A DNA stretch of 64,000 bases, from NCBI RefSeq assembly GCF_035046505.1, contig NC_089830.1, forward strand, positions 9,600,315 to 9,664,314, in the 5' to 3' direction. Of this stretch, positions 35,221-60,845 are shown in pieces (within the stretch, counting starts at the first letter, position 1; the number at the start of each line of letters is the position of its first letter). Source of the DNA: Tiliqua scincoides (lineage: Eukaryota > Chordata > Lepidosauria > Squamata > Scincidae). A program made the translations under genes and the position numbers. The notes below the pieces were generated by a model. That model was not told the DNA's origin. It did not search any database and was given only the letters and a program-made list of their open reading frames with translations.

Positions 35221-36124
35221 GATTAGTTTAGTGCTCCCTTTGCATTTAGGAGCTACTGGAGAGGAAGTTGGAATGCTGAGAATAGGCAGATACCCATCCA
35301 ATATCTCTTCATGCACTCACAGGCCTCGTGCGCAGCAAACTTCTAAGCAGCTGGCAAATGGCTCCCAAAGGCAAGAATCCACCCCCTCCATGCTACAGCT
35401 TTTGGCAGTCACCACCAGGATAAATCAGACTGCCTCATCCTTGCCCCAAGCAGACACCCCACACACAGCTCATCTGGCCCACGCCTGTAAAGATGCATCA
35501 CTGTTTTGCTGGAATCCCTGGCCAGGAGAGTCTCAAACCTCTCACTGAGTTCCAACCAACAAAATCACACTGCACAAGGAATTGCCCGACAGCACCATCA
35601 TCCCTGGAGGAATCAAACTCCTGCAAGCTTTAATAGAGAATTCAGGATCAGAAGTTTTTGCCCCACACGGTATACAGCATTCATCTAGCCTCCACCCCCC
35701 CCCCCATCCCCAGGAAGGCTCCAGAACCACAAAAACCACACTGCAACACAAGAGAGGCACAGCAAGAACACAGCAAGAATTCATTCTTCAGCTGGTGGGA
35801 GCAAAAAACATAACTAGATGGCTAGCACCCACTGCTTCACTGGGGGCGTGTGGGCTTTAGCATTGGTGGGGAGGGGGAAGAGGAGATTGAGGAGAACAAG
35901 AAGAGACAGGGAAGGATTGCCACTCTCTCAGGCTTGCCTACTGCCAGATTCTCCAGTTGGCACTTCTGCCAGGCGGTGAGGAAGGAACTGATAGCTGCTC
36001 ACTTGGACAGACAAATGCAAAAGGTTTCATGGCTCACTTTCTAAGGCACACTCAGACAGGTGGGCAAAAAAACACTGCCTGCTGTGCTGGCATGCTTGGA
36101 AGCAACAGTGCCACTCAAATGAGT

Positions 36125-36216
36125 TAGGCTGCAATCCTATAAGCACTTACCTGGGAGCAAGTTCCACTGAGCTCATGGGACTTACTTCTGAGCAGACATG
36201 CCCAAGACTGCACTGG
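36125..36216. repeat. Palindromic ~90-bp module
   Basis: GGCTGCAATCCTATAAGCAC...GCCCAAGACTGCAC with the ATGGGACTTACTTCTGAG half. Confidence 0.6.
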
Positions 36217-36423
36217 AACTAAGGGAGTTTGAAATGGCTATTTTCCCCGTTCAGGTTGATGTCAGTCTCCCACGTGGTGACCCCATACCCTATTCCCAGT
36301 CCCACTATTAGACCAAACCAAATAGTTGTTTGCGGTGAGGTTGGGGAAGGAAACCCTTTTGCTTCTGGAAAATTTGAAGGTCAAGAGGTAGCACAAGATG
36401 AAAATGCACCTCTTGGGCAGTAG

Positions 36424-36617
36424 TCAGAGGGGGCAAAAAGCTACGCTTTGCAGAGAGCCTCCCTGCAGTGTGCAAGTGGCCCCTCCCCCTCGCGGCCATT
36501 CTGGGCGGTGGGAGCAAAATGGAGGTATTTGTCTCCAAAGGGGAGGGGCCACTCGCATGCTGCAGTGAGGCTCCCTGCAAAACTTGGCACTTCATACCCC
36601 CTCTAGCTATGCCACTG
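36424..36617. mobile_element. Palindromic GC-rich fold-back element
   Basis: Arms around GTGGCCCCTCCCC and GGGGAGGGGCCACTCGCATG form an inverted repeat of about 36 bp. Right end CCTCTAGCTATGCCACTG resembles that of the element at 24834. Confidence 0.6.
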
Positions 36618-37703
36618 CTCTTGGGTATTAAGCAGGATGCAAAAGATGGAACCAGGGGGGGGGAACTGGCCATTTTCTAATAAATGCTGTGAACAGAGGG
36701 TTGAGAACCCCTTTTCTTAGTCACTGATAGACGTCATTAGAGGCTGATGAATGTTTGACTCATTCTTGACATCATAAATTTGGCCTTAAGAGTCTATTCC
36801 ACAGAGCTTCACCAGTTAAAAAGATACATTTGCCAGGACTCCAAATATACTGTGGATTAGATACAGGAGCTTCTCAAATTCCCATCAATTTAAGAACATG
36901 GGGTTGTAAAAAAGGCTGTCATGATAAAGCAATGCTGAATCAATGAGATAAGTCAGTTGTGATGAACTTAAGTCCCTTTACAGCAATTTCAATGGACTGA
37001 GGAATCTTGACCTTCTAACAACCAATGTTTTCCTTTTTCTTTTTTAAAAATTTTTTTAACAGGGCTTGTGCGGAGCCTGATTGGGGGCAGTTCCAGAGCA
37101 CTCAGCGATGACATCATTATAATTGCGAGCTCTGGAGTCCCTGATTCATTCTTTTGCAAAACACTGCAGTGTTTTGCTCAAGTTTGTTTTTGCTCAATGC
37201 TCAATGAACTAAAATAGAATGCCATCTTGGAGTTGAGTTAAGCTGGTGCAAGTCCCTTGAGCCCACTTCTGGGTGCTGTGAATGTGCTGAAAAGCATGTT
37301 TGAACCATCGTCGGAGTCAGGAAGGCCGGCACAAGGATGCATGCTGGCATTCCTATGCCAGCTCCGGCAGAGGCAAGTTTGCACTGGCAGAAGGCAAGCA
37401 GCACAGGGGTTTGGGGAGGACCTGGAAGGGTGGGCCACTAGGTGGAGTGGGACCTGCTTCTGGCACTTAGGCCAGATCTGAACCTCCCTCCCGAGCAGTC
37501 CAGCCTTACATCAGGCTGCATGGATCTGTGCCAGAGATTTAGCTGGCGCAGATCTGAATAGTTCCATGGAAGTGGCTGGGGCATTACTCGGGGTAAGGGG
37601 ATTTAAGTCCAGCTGGCCTGCCTGTTCCAGCGCAGGTTAGGATTGGGCTGCCCATGTATCATCCTTCTTTACCTTCTGCTACAGCTGGGGGGCGGGGGTC
37701 ATA

Positions 37704-37879
37704 GGGCCCAATCCTATCCAACTTTCCAGCACCGGTACAGCCACAATACAGCTCTGAGGAAAGGGAACAAATGCTCACATATCTTGAGGAGGCATCTGGA
37801 CTGTCGTGCACTGCACGATGCAGCGCAGGCCCCATTGATACAGCTGCACCGACCCTAGAAAATTGGATAGAATTGGGCC
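37704..37879. mobile_element. Short TIR element of the GCAATCC/TWA family
   Basis: GGGCCCAATCCTATCCAAC...AATTGGATAGAATTGGGCC, with TA next to both ends. Confidence 0.6.
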
Positions 37880-38073
37880 TACTACTTTTCTCCTAAAGCA
37901 GCTATTTCTCAGTTGACAGCTATTAAAAACCAAGCACAGAGAAAGAGTGAGAGAGCGGCAAAGCCAGCCGGGAACAGAATTTGGGAGTTGCCATGGTGAC
38001 CCTGCAGCACTGTAGTTGTATCAGTCTATGGAAAACTTACTTTCTCAGCCAAGTCACAGGGAAACTAGACTAA

Positions 38074-38252
38074 GGGTGCAGTCCTAACCAACTTTCCAGC
38101 ACTGACCTAACTGTGCCAATGTGGCTTGCATTGTATCCTGCAGTGGGGAGGCAGTCAAGGGGGTCTGCTCAAGGTGAGGGCATGTTTGATCCCTTACCTG
38201 GGGACTGCATTTTGGCTAGGTCAGTGCTGGAAAGCTGGTTAGGATTGCATCA
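38074..38252. mobile_element. Short TIR element, TWA target (Harbinger-like)
   Basis: GGGTGCAGTCCTAACCAAC...GCTGGTTAGGATTGCAT, flanked by TAA at 38071-38073 and 38253-38255. Confidence 0.65.
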
Positions 38253-38259
38253 TAAGGTT

Positions 38260-40390
38260 TAGATGGAGTGCCATTCCAGGAGGAGAGGGGCCTCGTCTGA
38301 GAGCAAGGGTGCAAAAAGGGCACTTTATAGGACTGGGAATCTCACTGCACATCACATCCTCCTGTTCTGAATTCTATCCACTTCCCCAACAGGCAAAGAG
38401 AGCCAGAGAGAAAAGCATGGAGACGAAACAGCCAGCTGATACTTGCAGTCTGTTCTGTCGTTTCACCGTCTCCTAGCTATCAGGAGAACTGATCCCTGCA
38501 TCTCTCTAGTAGACAGAGAAAGGCAGGCTTGCAAGTTCCCTTCTGCTGCGTGTCTAATTTTTGTCCCCTCTCGCTTTTGCTGCCTGTTGGAAGACCTTCA
38601 GCATTTTCAACAGGCTACACTTGCAAGTGGCAGGGCAGCCCCTCATGGAAGTAAGACAGGTAACCAGGCTCCCAAGGCAGCACATGGAGTGGAGATGGTC
38701 CCCAGCCATGCCTGCATAGCTCATCTCCAGTCCTCATCCCTGCGCTTGGGGAGGCTGGCCATTTTGCTTAACCAAAAACACACACGGAAAGGATAAGGGT
38801 ACAGCACATTGTTCACAGTTGTTGCCAACTCAGAACGAACACCAGAGGGAAGGAGAAGGATAGAGTTAAGCCTAGACAAAGGGTCAGTTTATGCATCCAC
38901 GAGTGGATCCATAAGCGGTGAGGGTTTTCTTGGAGTGCACCCCTTCGGGTTGCAGAAGAATGTTGCATGTTTGAACATTGTTCCCCCTTCCCCCTCCCAA
39001 GAAATAATCCTTGCACATGGAAGCATCAAGGAGTTCAGTCTTGCTTTCTCCTATGACATGCCATCTCTCCAAGTGCAGGGAAGAATATTCAAAAATGCAA
39101 CACCTTGAACCTGCAAGTCAATATTCTGTAGTTCAGAAAGGAAAGGGCCACAGGGGAGGCCACTGCATGTATGAGGACTAGCCCACAGTCCTTCCCGAAT
39201 CCAAGGAAAGAACACCACTTGGGGGAAAAAAAAAGATCAGAGGTTTTCCTTGGTTCAAAGGCAGCCCATTACTGTCCGCTGCTTTCTCACACAGAGCTAC
39301 ACCTACTGGTTCTCCTCTCTGTCGACAGGCAGCGTCCAAGGGAGATACAAAAAACAAGAGGCGGGGAATTGGGAACATGACATTAGTGACAATATTAGAC
39401 ACACAACCATCCCTCTTAAAACACCACAAAATACATGTCTTTTTGGCTGTGGGTGGGGAAGCCCCCCTTGCTCTAGGAGGGAAGATTTGCCTTGATAATG
39501 GTGGCAGAAAAGGAATGGAAATAGGGTCAGAAAAGCAAGATTAAGAGTCTAGGAGAGGAGGCAGGATTATGACCACAAGAGGAGGACTATAGGTAGAGTT
39601 AGAATCAAGGGATCAGGTTCATGCATATTGGGCCTGACTGGGACTAAATGAGAATGGTTCAAAACTGAAAGAGCTTCCTTGTTACTGCAACACTGATGGG
39701 GAAAGCTGCACCTGTTGAATACCTGTCTCCCTCCAAATTCTGAAGCAAATCCTTTTTGGAATATGGTCCACCCAGACTTAAGAGTGTCCACCCAACACAA
39801 AAACAGGGAGACAAAGCCGGACTGCTAGAGAACAGACTTGGCAGAGAGCAGGGGCTGCCTGGTTGACATCAACCCACACTGGCCCCATGCAGTTGCTCTC
39901 CCCACTGGCAGGCTGCCTGCCCAAGCTCCCCTGAAGCCAGTGCGCAGTTCTGATCTAGGACTCAGCATGAATGTGCACACATGTGGTAGCAGTTGAAATC
40001 TCAGTTGGGGTTTTTGCACGACTGTAGCTAGTGCAGTTAAGCCCTGGCAGTCCTCAATAGCTAGGCTCATGGGCCAGTTCTGCCAGATTGCATTTGGAGA
40101 AGAGCCATCTGCTCAAGGAGATCTGAAAAACTGGGAAGGCAGGCCAGCAGGCCTCAAATTCGACATCTCATGCAGTTAAAAAAGAAAGCACATTTCATGA
40201 TTTGGATAAAGGCTTACACTTATTTATCTTGTCTCAATTTAATCCTCTGTGCTCCTAGATAGCCCATTCCCAGAAGTCCCACTGGTCTCTCTGGGATAAA
40301 CCAAGTAAGACCAGGGCAATGGAACTCACTAAGACACAGACAGCAGTTTGCAGAGGGAAATTTGACCATTTTCCTGCTCTGATATATTTT
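38260..40390. other. No gene or repeat recognised
   Basis: Mixed-composition sequence with only short unconvincing frames. Confidence 0.5.
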
Positions 40391-40395
40391 TCTTT

Positions 40396-40806
40396 AAGTA
40401 TAGTTGGCCCTCATTATCCATAGGGTCCTATTTCAGGAACTGCCTATGGATAAGGAAAACAGTGGATAAACATAGGGAATCCATGGTTTTCCAGCTAAAA
40501 CCAAACCCTAGAAGACTGCAGAGGCTACACGTGTACACCTGCTGCCTCTGCGGGCTTCTGAATGAAGCCTGGAGGCCTTTAAACTTCAGGTTTTCGGTAA
40601 AAACCAGAAGTCGCATTTAAAGACCTCTGGCTTCATTCTAAAGTCCACAAAGGCCATGGGTGGATTCGTGTGGCCTAAGCGGGCTTCAGAAATCCTCCAG
40701 ACCCAACCAGAGCACAGAGCTGCAGACCCCGGGCTCAGAGTGCTTGGGGGCCCCGATTTGGCACCCACGGAGGATGAAATCCACAGATGCCAAATTTGGG
40801 GGTAAC
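40396..40806. mobile_element. Tigger/pogo-like relic
   Basis: TTGGCCCTCATTATCCATAG at the left, and GAAATCCACAGATGCCAAAT near the right: the usual Tigger ends. Confidence 0.5.
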
Positions 40807-41253
40807 TGGGGCCACAAAGTTTTTTGCACTTCAGAAAAAAATGAATCTTTTAGGGCCCACGGCAATCTATTAAATTTTGCCAAAAACAGAAAAAAATAAA
40901 ATAAAATGTTGACCTATTTCAAGTTATATCAAAAATAAATTTTTATATTGATATTATTATGGTGGGAGGGGCCCAAGAAGTCAAAAGTGCCCAGGGCCCA
41001 CGGAAGTCATAATGCGGAAGGAAAAGGAGAAAGAGCAGATTGATAGAAAGAGGAGCCAGCAGGTGACTGAGAAGACCCACTGGAGAGATAGAGGAGAAGA
41101 AGCAACAGCAGCTGCAGAGGTCCAGATGATAAACCCAATGATTGCTGCACCCATGAGAAGACAGCGGACCCTTCCAGAACGCTTAAAATGGCCTTCACAT
41201 TGACACAACCCTGCACATAGCAGGGATGTCAAGCTCTTGGGTTTATGGATGGC

Positions 41254-41319
<66 letters not shown>
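41254..41319. repeat. (TA)n(CA)n microsatellite
   Basis: A short TA run followed by about 27 CA units. Confidence 0.97.
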
Positions 41320-41321
<2 letters not shown>

Positions 41322-41957
41322 GTGTTTGCAACAGGAAGGAAGAAAGGTACAAGTCCTGTTGAGATGGACATTCAACACAGATTGGTAGCAGATGCACACC
41401 TCCTGTTCTGGGGGAGGAATTCAAAGCTACAATTTGCTCCAAAGTAGCAGGCAGTATAAATTTACCCCCTGAACCTTTTTTTGTTTTTAAACACCCCACT
41501 ACCAAGCATCCAACTCATGGTACTCTTTTAAAGTTCCTGAGACCTGGTTCATGTGAACCATGCTTTTTGTGACATGGGGTGGGAGTAGGAAGGAGGAGAA
41601 AAGCATAGAAAATAAAGAGTTACAGACAAGTTTTGAAAGGAAGGAAGGTGTGGAGCTCTACAAAAGACGGCAAATCTCTCCTCAGAGGAAAGGAGCCTTG
41701 GAATGATCAATACCGAGCATCGTATGGTTGTAAAATGCAAAGAAGAGATGGAAACTGAGTGTGGGGACAAACGTCTAATGTATGTGAGAATTGCATGTAG
41801 TTCTATTTCTGTGTTTTGGGTGTGAAGGTTGACCTGACTTGCTTCATCCCCCATACACAAAAACAACAGCTGTGTTAAAAAGGCACAGCCTGAACAGTCA
41901 TTTTGAGAAGACGCCATTCAAGATGTGTCATGAAGTCAGAATGTTCGTGCCCTACAG

Positions 41958-42352
41958 CAGTGGTTCCCAAACTGTGGGTTGATTTTTGGTGGGTTGCCAA
42001 AGGGTGATGGAAAAATCAGATAACCAATTGCCTCAAGCCCCTGAGGTTACTGAAAAATCAGATACGGTAGCTGCTGACTGCTCTGCTAAGAGCTCAGCTC
42101 CTGCAGTTTGCAAGATAGGCGCTGACTGTCCTGCAAAGAGCTCAGCTCCTGCAGTTTGCAAGGTAGGCGCTGATGTTTGTAAGCATGTGCAAATATAGAG
42201 AGATACAGTTTGAGGGTTTTTTTCTGGTTATTATTACTTAAAATAAATAAATCTCTCTCTCTCTCTTTTAAATTCTCATAAAGCTAGTTGGGTCCTGACA
42301 GAGCGATGTTTTAAAAAGTGGGTCCTAGTGCTAAAATGTTTGGGAACCACTG
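41958..42352. mobile_element. Nonautonomous hAT-like element, CAGTGGTTCCCAAACTG family
   Basis: CAGTGGTTCCCAAACTGTGG...TTTGGGAACCACTG. Flanking octamers ccctacag/ccctacat match 7 of 8. Sits just downstream of the CD164L2 stop; contains a duplicated GCTCAGCTCCTGCAGTTTGC segment. Same family as 57865. Confidence 0.82.
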
Positions 42353-42539
42353 CCCTACATAATTCTGGGTGAAGCCAGCCATGGCTCCCCTTCTCCTCAG
42401 CCACAAGATAGCTCCTTAACTGCCATGGTCCAGGCAACTCTTTTTGGCACCAATTGAATTGTTGCCACTCCCCTTTCCCATTCTCAGAGGTCACCCCCTC
42501 CCCCTCCCATCTTTCTTTCCAGCAGCCTAGGCAAGGAAC

Positions 42540-56144
<13,605 letters not shown>

Positions 56145-56418
56145 CTGTGGGGGAGAAAAAAAAAAAAGGAGCTGAGTTTTCCAGGTCCCAAGTACAGCAC
56201 CGATACTGACACACTTGGACAGACAACAAAAAGTTGGGCAATAACACTGCAACGAATGACACCGTCACCCCGGCAACCTGGCACCTTTTGCTCAGCAATT
56301 TCCATTCTGTTCCCTTCTCCGCTTTTCCAACAGTCTGCTTGCACTCCAGCTGTGTGCACCAGCAGCCACTGTGGCCGGAACTAACTTTGTAAGACACCAA
56401 GAAGCTCAAAACCATCAC

Positions 56419-56563
56419 CTGAGCTCAAGTACCCCTCAACATGGTAATGAGTAAGAACTAAAACACACACAGCTGCCAGCACACACCCCCTGCAAGCCTG
56501 TTCTTCTGCACTCCATAGTTCTTTGATCAGGACCCACCAGAATTCCAGGAATACAATCACCAA
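56419..56563 (-). CDS. CD164L2: Candidate CD164L2 signal-peptide exon
   Basis: Candidate only. An ATG at 56563-56561, in a good context (G at -3 and +4), opens 48 codons ending at 56419 with donor TCAG|GTGATG in phase 1, which joins the next exon to give ...YLSS-G-ECKEL. The intron would be 274 bp. A hydrophobic stretch (CVLAAVCVLVL) is signal-like, but 28 residues precede it, which is long. It lies beside a CpG-rich stretch that could be the promoter. No sequence similarity to the human first exon is evident. Confidence 0.3.
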
Positions 56564-56569
56564 ACCAAG

Positions 56570-57060
56570 CTTGTCCTACAGAGCTCTTCGTCAGGCTCGA
56601 TCAGGCGGAGGAAGGGGAGCGTGCTGGCTGTGCCCCAACAACCTGCTATTTCCAAACTCCAAAAGGTGGACTTTAATGCAGATTTGGATCAGCCTCTAAA
56701 AAGTACGAGGCAGTTTCAATACATCGTTGAGGACACAGTGGCAGACCTCCCATTAAAGTCTATGGGGCAAATACCTTGGGCTTGATGCTTCGCACACACT
56801 TAGGACCCTACGGAAGCCTCTGAGGCTCCCAACTGGGTCAAAAAGTGTGCTTCTGTTTTTCTGGAAGTATAGTTTAAAGCATTGGGGAAGACTCAAGAAG
56901 GTTCCCCGACGCAGTCTGCAGTCGTCCGAGGCTCCGTGAACTTCTGGTAAGTGAGGGGAGTGAAATTGCGTGCGGGGTGTGTGTGTGGCAGCAGCCTATA
57001 GGGGGCGCCATCGCAGACCTTTGCTCCAGAGCGCAGGCCGGGGAGGTCTGCCACTGGGTT
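56570..57060. promoter_or_regulatory. CpG-rich stretch, possible CD164L2 promoter
   Basis: Roughly twenty CpG dinucleotides by eye in about 490 bp, densest at 56905-57045, in a window otherwise poor in CpG. It lies just upstream of the candidate CD164L2 first exon. The plus strand also has a strong donor-like CTG|GTAAGTGAG at 56946-56957, so a plus-strand noncoding first exon (for example of GPR3, divergent to CD164L2 in human) is another reading. Confidence 0.35.
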
Positions 57061-57137
57061 GACAGTTTGGGGGGAGTGTGCGTGGACTGAGTAAACATTC
57101 AGATTCTGTGGGTTCCAAAACATGGTCATACTGTCAT

Positions 57138-57640
57138 ATACAGGTCCAACCTATTTATACACTGATTTTTTATACACGGATTTGACTCAACACAAATGGC
57201 CACTGCAAAAGGGAAGGAATGTGCTGATCCCTGGAGAAGGGGAAAAATGCATCCCTTTAAAATCAGTTTAAAAAAGGGAACAGTCCTTTAACAATAGCCT
57301 CCTTAATAAGAGAGAGAGAGAGAGGGCAGCTGGCTGACAATCCATCAATCCTTCTCTCTCCATGGGACCCCTCCCTTGCCCCTGAGCACACTTTGCATTG
57401 GTGAAGGGAGGGGCTGAGTGTAGCACCTTTGTAAGAGCTGGAGGACGACTGCTTGATGGATTGTCTTCTTAATGACTCTTATCTTACATCAAAGGTCAGC
57501 AAGGCTGTTTTAAATCACCTGAGCAAAGAAACTTTGTTTTTTAAATTGATTTGCTATAGTGCGTTTTTTTTTGCCATCCACCTGAGCGCTTGTAAGGGAA
57601 CCCACTTGAATAATGAGGCTCAGCCTGTATGTGCATGCCC
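57138..57640. mobile_element. Tigger/pogo-like relic
   Basis: ACAGGTCCAACCTATTTATA and CACGGATTTGACTCAAC at the left, CCCACTTGAATAATGAGGC and CAGCCTGTA at the right; body related to 31738-32420. Confidence 0.45.
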
Positions 57641-57802
57641 ATATTTTGGAACCACAGAATCCAAATGTTTACTCAGTCCAGTTTCTAGCACTTATTTGAA
57701 ACTCACAGGTTCTTTCCAAAGTAGAGATCAGAGGAAAGCAGTGAAACAAACGAGACCTTGTATTCTCAAAGGAGAAGATACATCTTAGGTATTGAACTAG
57801 GC

Positions 57803-58221
57803 CAGTGGTTCCCAAACTTTGCCAGTAGGTATTTGCCAGGTATTTGCCAGGTATTGAACTAGGCCAGTGGTTCCCAAACAGTGGGTCCCAAACTACTGGG
57901 ACCCAGTTTTTAAAACAACACTATCAGGACCCACCTAGGTTTACCAAACCTACAAGATCTAGAAAGACATAATATATTTATAAATAATAACAACCAGGGA
58001 AAAGACCCTCAAACATTTATCTCTATATACTTTACCCATGCTTGTAAACTGTAGGAGCTAAGCTCTTTGTGCGGTAATAAGCAGCTACAGTATCTGATTT
58101 TTGAATAGACTCAAGGCTTGAGGCAATTTGTTACCTGATCTTTCCATCACACTTTGGCAAGCAACCAAAAATGAGGTCACAACCCACCAGTGGGTCCCAA
58201 CCCACAGTTTGGGAACCACTG
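57803..58221 (+). mobile_element. hAT-like element with duplicated 5' end and tripled target site
   Basis: CAGTGGTTCCCAAAC occurs at 57803 and again at 57865; the right end is GGGAACCACTG at 58221. The octamer AACTAGGC stands exactly before both starts (57795, 57857) and after the end (58222). Confidence 0.88.
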
Positions 58222-58253
58222 AACTAGGCTGAAACTCAACCAATGCCAAGTCT

Positions 58254-58600
58254 AGGCAGGAGGTCTGGTCTAGCCTCCGTCTGCCTGAAGATAACATCCA
58301 CAAGGTCGCCAGTTCGAGGCCACCGGCACTGTGCGACCTTGAAGCAGCTGACAAGCTGAAGTCGAGCTATTCCATCTGCTCTGAGCGTGGGAGGATGCAG
58401 GCCAGAATGTGAAGCCAGATTGGAATGAAACACCTGAATGTAGTGGTTCTTGAAAGAAAGAACCTTCTTTCAAATTGTAAAAATCCCTATTTAATAAGGG
58501 ATTTAAATAAAGCCTGCCTATGTAAACCGCTTTGAATAAAGTCTTGAATAAAGACCAAGAAAGGCGGTATATAAATACCTGTTATTATTATTATTAAGTC
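58254..58600 (+). mobile_element. tRNA-derived SINE, family B, with TTA tail
   Basis: AGGCAGGAGGTCTGGTCTAG head, GTCGCCAGTTCGAGGCC box-B-like, GACCAAGAAAGGCGGTATAT and a TTA-rich tail. Confidence 0.75.
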
Positions 58601-59737
58601 AGTTTTACCTAGCATCACCGGACACTTCAGACTTAAGTTTCATTCTCCTATTTCCGCAGTGGCTCTACTCTTGAGCCAAGAGACTGTCCTGGGACAAGGC
58701 TAGATGGGATGGAGAAAGTCACTGGATCTAGGCTGATCACCTCTTAGCACCATGGCATAGGCTTCCTCATGAGGAAGCGGTTGGAACCATTCACTGAGGC
58801 TATGCTGTATCTTCGAAACTAGACATGATAGGGCAAAACTAATGCCACTTTTGGACTCTGCTCCCCAAATATACCCAGGAATAGAGCTCCAACTTTTAAA
58901 ACAGCAAAATATGCGTTGGCCTGTGTTATTAAGCATAATATGGTACACATTTTAAAAAAAAAAGTATGTTGGAATGGTACCACATTGTTCCAGAAGGTGT
59001 CAAACTGAACACTGCATACTCTTCCTAAGCAAGAGACTCACATACACTGCTGAATTGCAAACGGTGGAGCTGCCCAGGGTCTCCTCATGTTCAAACACAG
59101 ATAAGGCCACAGCGCCTGGAAGCTTATTCAACATTTATTAAAGCCGCAAGTGTTGGATTGCATTTGTCTGTGACCATCAGAAAGACTACTGGCCTCAAAT
59201 TCAAAGAGTGGGGTTGAGCATCAGAGTAACAGAAGCCAGTTACACCCCTTTCGCCTTTCTGGTCAGTAAAATTAGGTAATTCCTGCTCCCTCTCTTAAGA
59301 GCTCTCCATTCAGCTGACACACAGCCCATTCTAGCTTCAAGCCAAGCTAAAGAGGCCTCTCAAAGCACAGCACAGATACAAAACAAACCACAAATTCTGC
59401 CTTTGCTTCTCAGGCCCAGGTACACCAGCCCAAGAATTTGTGGGGGCAGGATCATCAAGAAGGATGATACAGAAGGACGGATGCAGAGCCTGATGCCAAC
59501 CTCACCTAATGGACAGCTTGAGATGATCACCAACTGCATTTCTGCCTAGTAGTAGATGCAGCTATCGCCTCCGACACAAGTAGGTGTCCAGAAGGAACTC
59601 AAAATGCGTCATCCACCACTTTGCCTTGGTTAGCACGGCCTGACAGGGGTCTAAAGGATGCAACGCATACATTGGAATGAAGGTTATGCACAGACAGACC
59701 TGCTGAAGATTAACATGAAGAACTTCCTCCCTACCAC

Positions 59738-60093
59738 CAGTGGTGTTGCTAGGAGGCTGCGGGGGGTTTGGGCCGCACTGGGTGACACACGTGGGGGGGC
59801 TGACATCACTACTAACCAAAATTTTTAAAATCTTGGTATTTTTGAATAATACCATCATGTTATATATCAAGTGATGTGTTATATGTAGAATGTAAAAAAA
59901 AAAAAAACCCGTGTTGAAATATCTCTATTCTATCAAAAGTTGTAGCCAAAAAAACCAGCAGAGGTGGGGCAATGGTGCATCACCACGCCCACTGCCTGGG
60001 ATGTTGCCCTGCCCAATGCATGGGAGGAGGTCCATCATGGGGAGACCTGCTGGCCTCCCGCATTGGATGACGTGAATCCTGCTGATGCCACTG
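59738..60093. mobile_element. Nonautonomous element, CAGTGGTGTTGCTAGG family
   Basis: CAGTGGTGTTGCTAGGAGG...CCTGCTGATGCCACTG. Flanking octamers cctaccac/cctaccat match 7 of 8, hAT-like. Confidence 0.8.
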
Positions 60094-60142
60094 CCTACCA
60101 TCATCATAATGCTAGACAAGATGCATCTCCAACACTCTAGTG

Positions 60143-60420
60143 CAGGACTGCCCAAACCCCGGCCCAGGGGCCACATGCGGCCCTCGAGGCCTCTCAATGC
60201 GGCCCTCAGGGAGCCCCCAGTCTCCAATGAGCCTCTGGCCCTCTAGAGATTTGTTGAAGCCCGCACTGGCCCAACGCAACTTCTCTCAGTGTGAGGGCGA
60301 CTGTTTGACCTCTCGTGTGAGCTGTGGGATGAGAGTTCCCTCCACTGCTTGCTCTTTCACATCTGTGATGCAGCAGCGGCAGCAAAGGAAAGGCCAGCCT
60401 TGCTTTGTGCAAGGCCTTAG
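60143..60420 (-). mobile_element. Truncated hAT-like element, CAGGGGTGTCCAAA family
   Basis: Same order of blocks as 23003-23457 (GGCCCTCGAGG, TCTCCAATGAGCC, GCAAGGCCTT) but lacking the AT-rich second half. Confidence 0.75.
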
Positions 60421-60750
60421 TTTTAGTGCACCCACTACCCTTTCCTCCTGGTTTCCACTCCATTCTCCTCTTCCTTTTCCAATCCAGGGAGCTGGAGAGG
60501 CAGAGGTCAGAGCATCACTAAGGCACAGGGGCCAGCATTTAGCACCCAACTTCAGGTGCCAGGAGGTCTTGGGCAAGGCCTGGCCAGAGCCCACCTGGTT
60601 ACAAGCGAATGCCAAAGCTCATTTCTTAAGTCTGAGTCACAGCACACAAATCTTTAAAAAAAATTAGAAAAAAGTCAGTGATCTTTCCCCTACCAGAAAT
60701 CCCTGCAGCCACTTGCAGAAGTTTCCTAAAGCCAACCTAACCCAATGAGC

Positions 60751-60845
60751 AACACAATCCTAAACGTGTCTACTCAGGAGCAAGTCCCTTTTAAGTCAAT
60801 GGGACTTACTCAGGCAGTTGCATAAAGCCTTGCACCCTAAATCCA
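60751..60845. repeat. Palindromic ~90-bp module
   Basis: ACAATCCTAAACGTGTCTAC, then CAATGGGACTTACTCAGG. Confidence 0.55.

Noticed and set aside
40981-41505. 174-codon frame across the CA microsatellite
   Set aside because: The VCVCVC tract is translated dinucleotide repeat; no homology on either side.
56893-57129. Minus-strand frame in the CpG-rich stretch as CD164L2 exon 1
   Set aside because: No hydrophobic signal segment and no resemblance to the family's N terminus.
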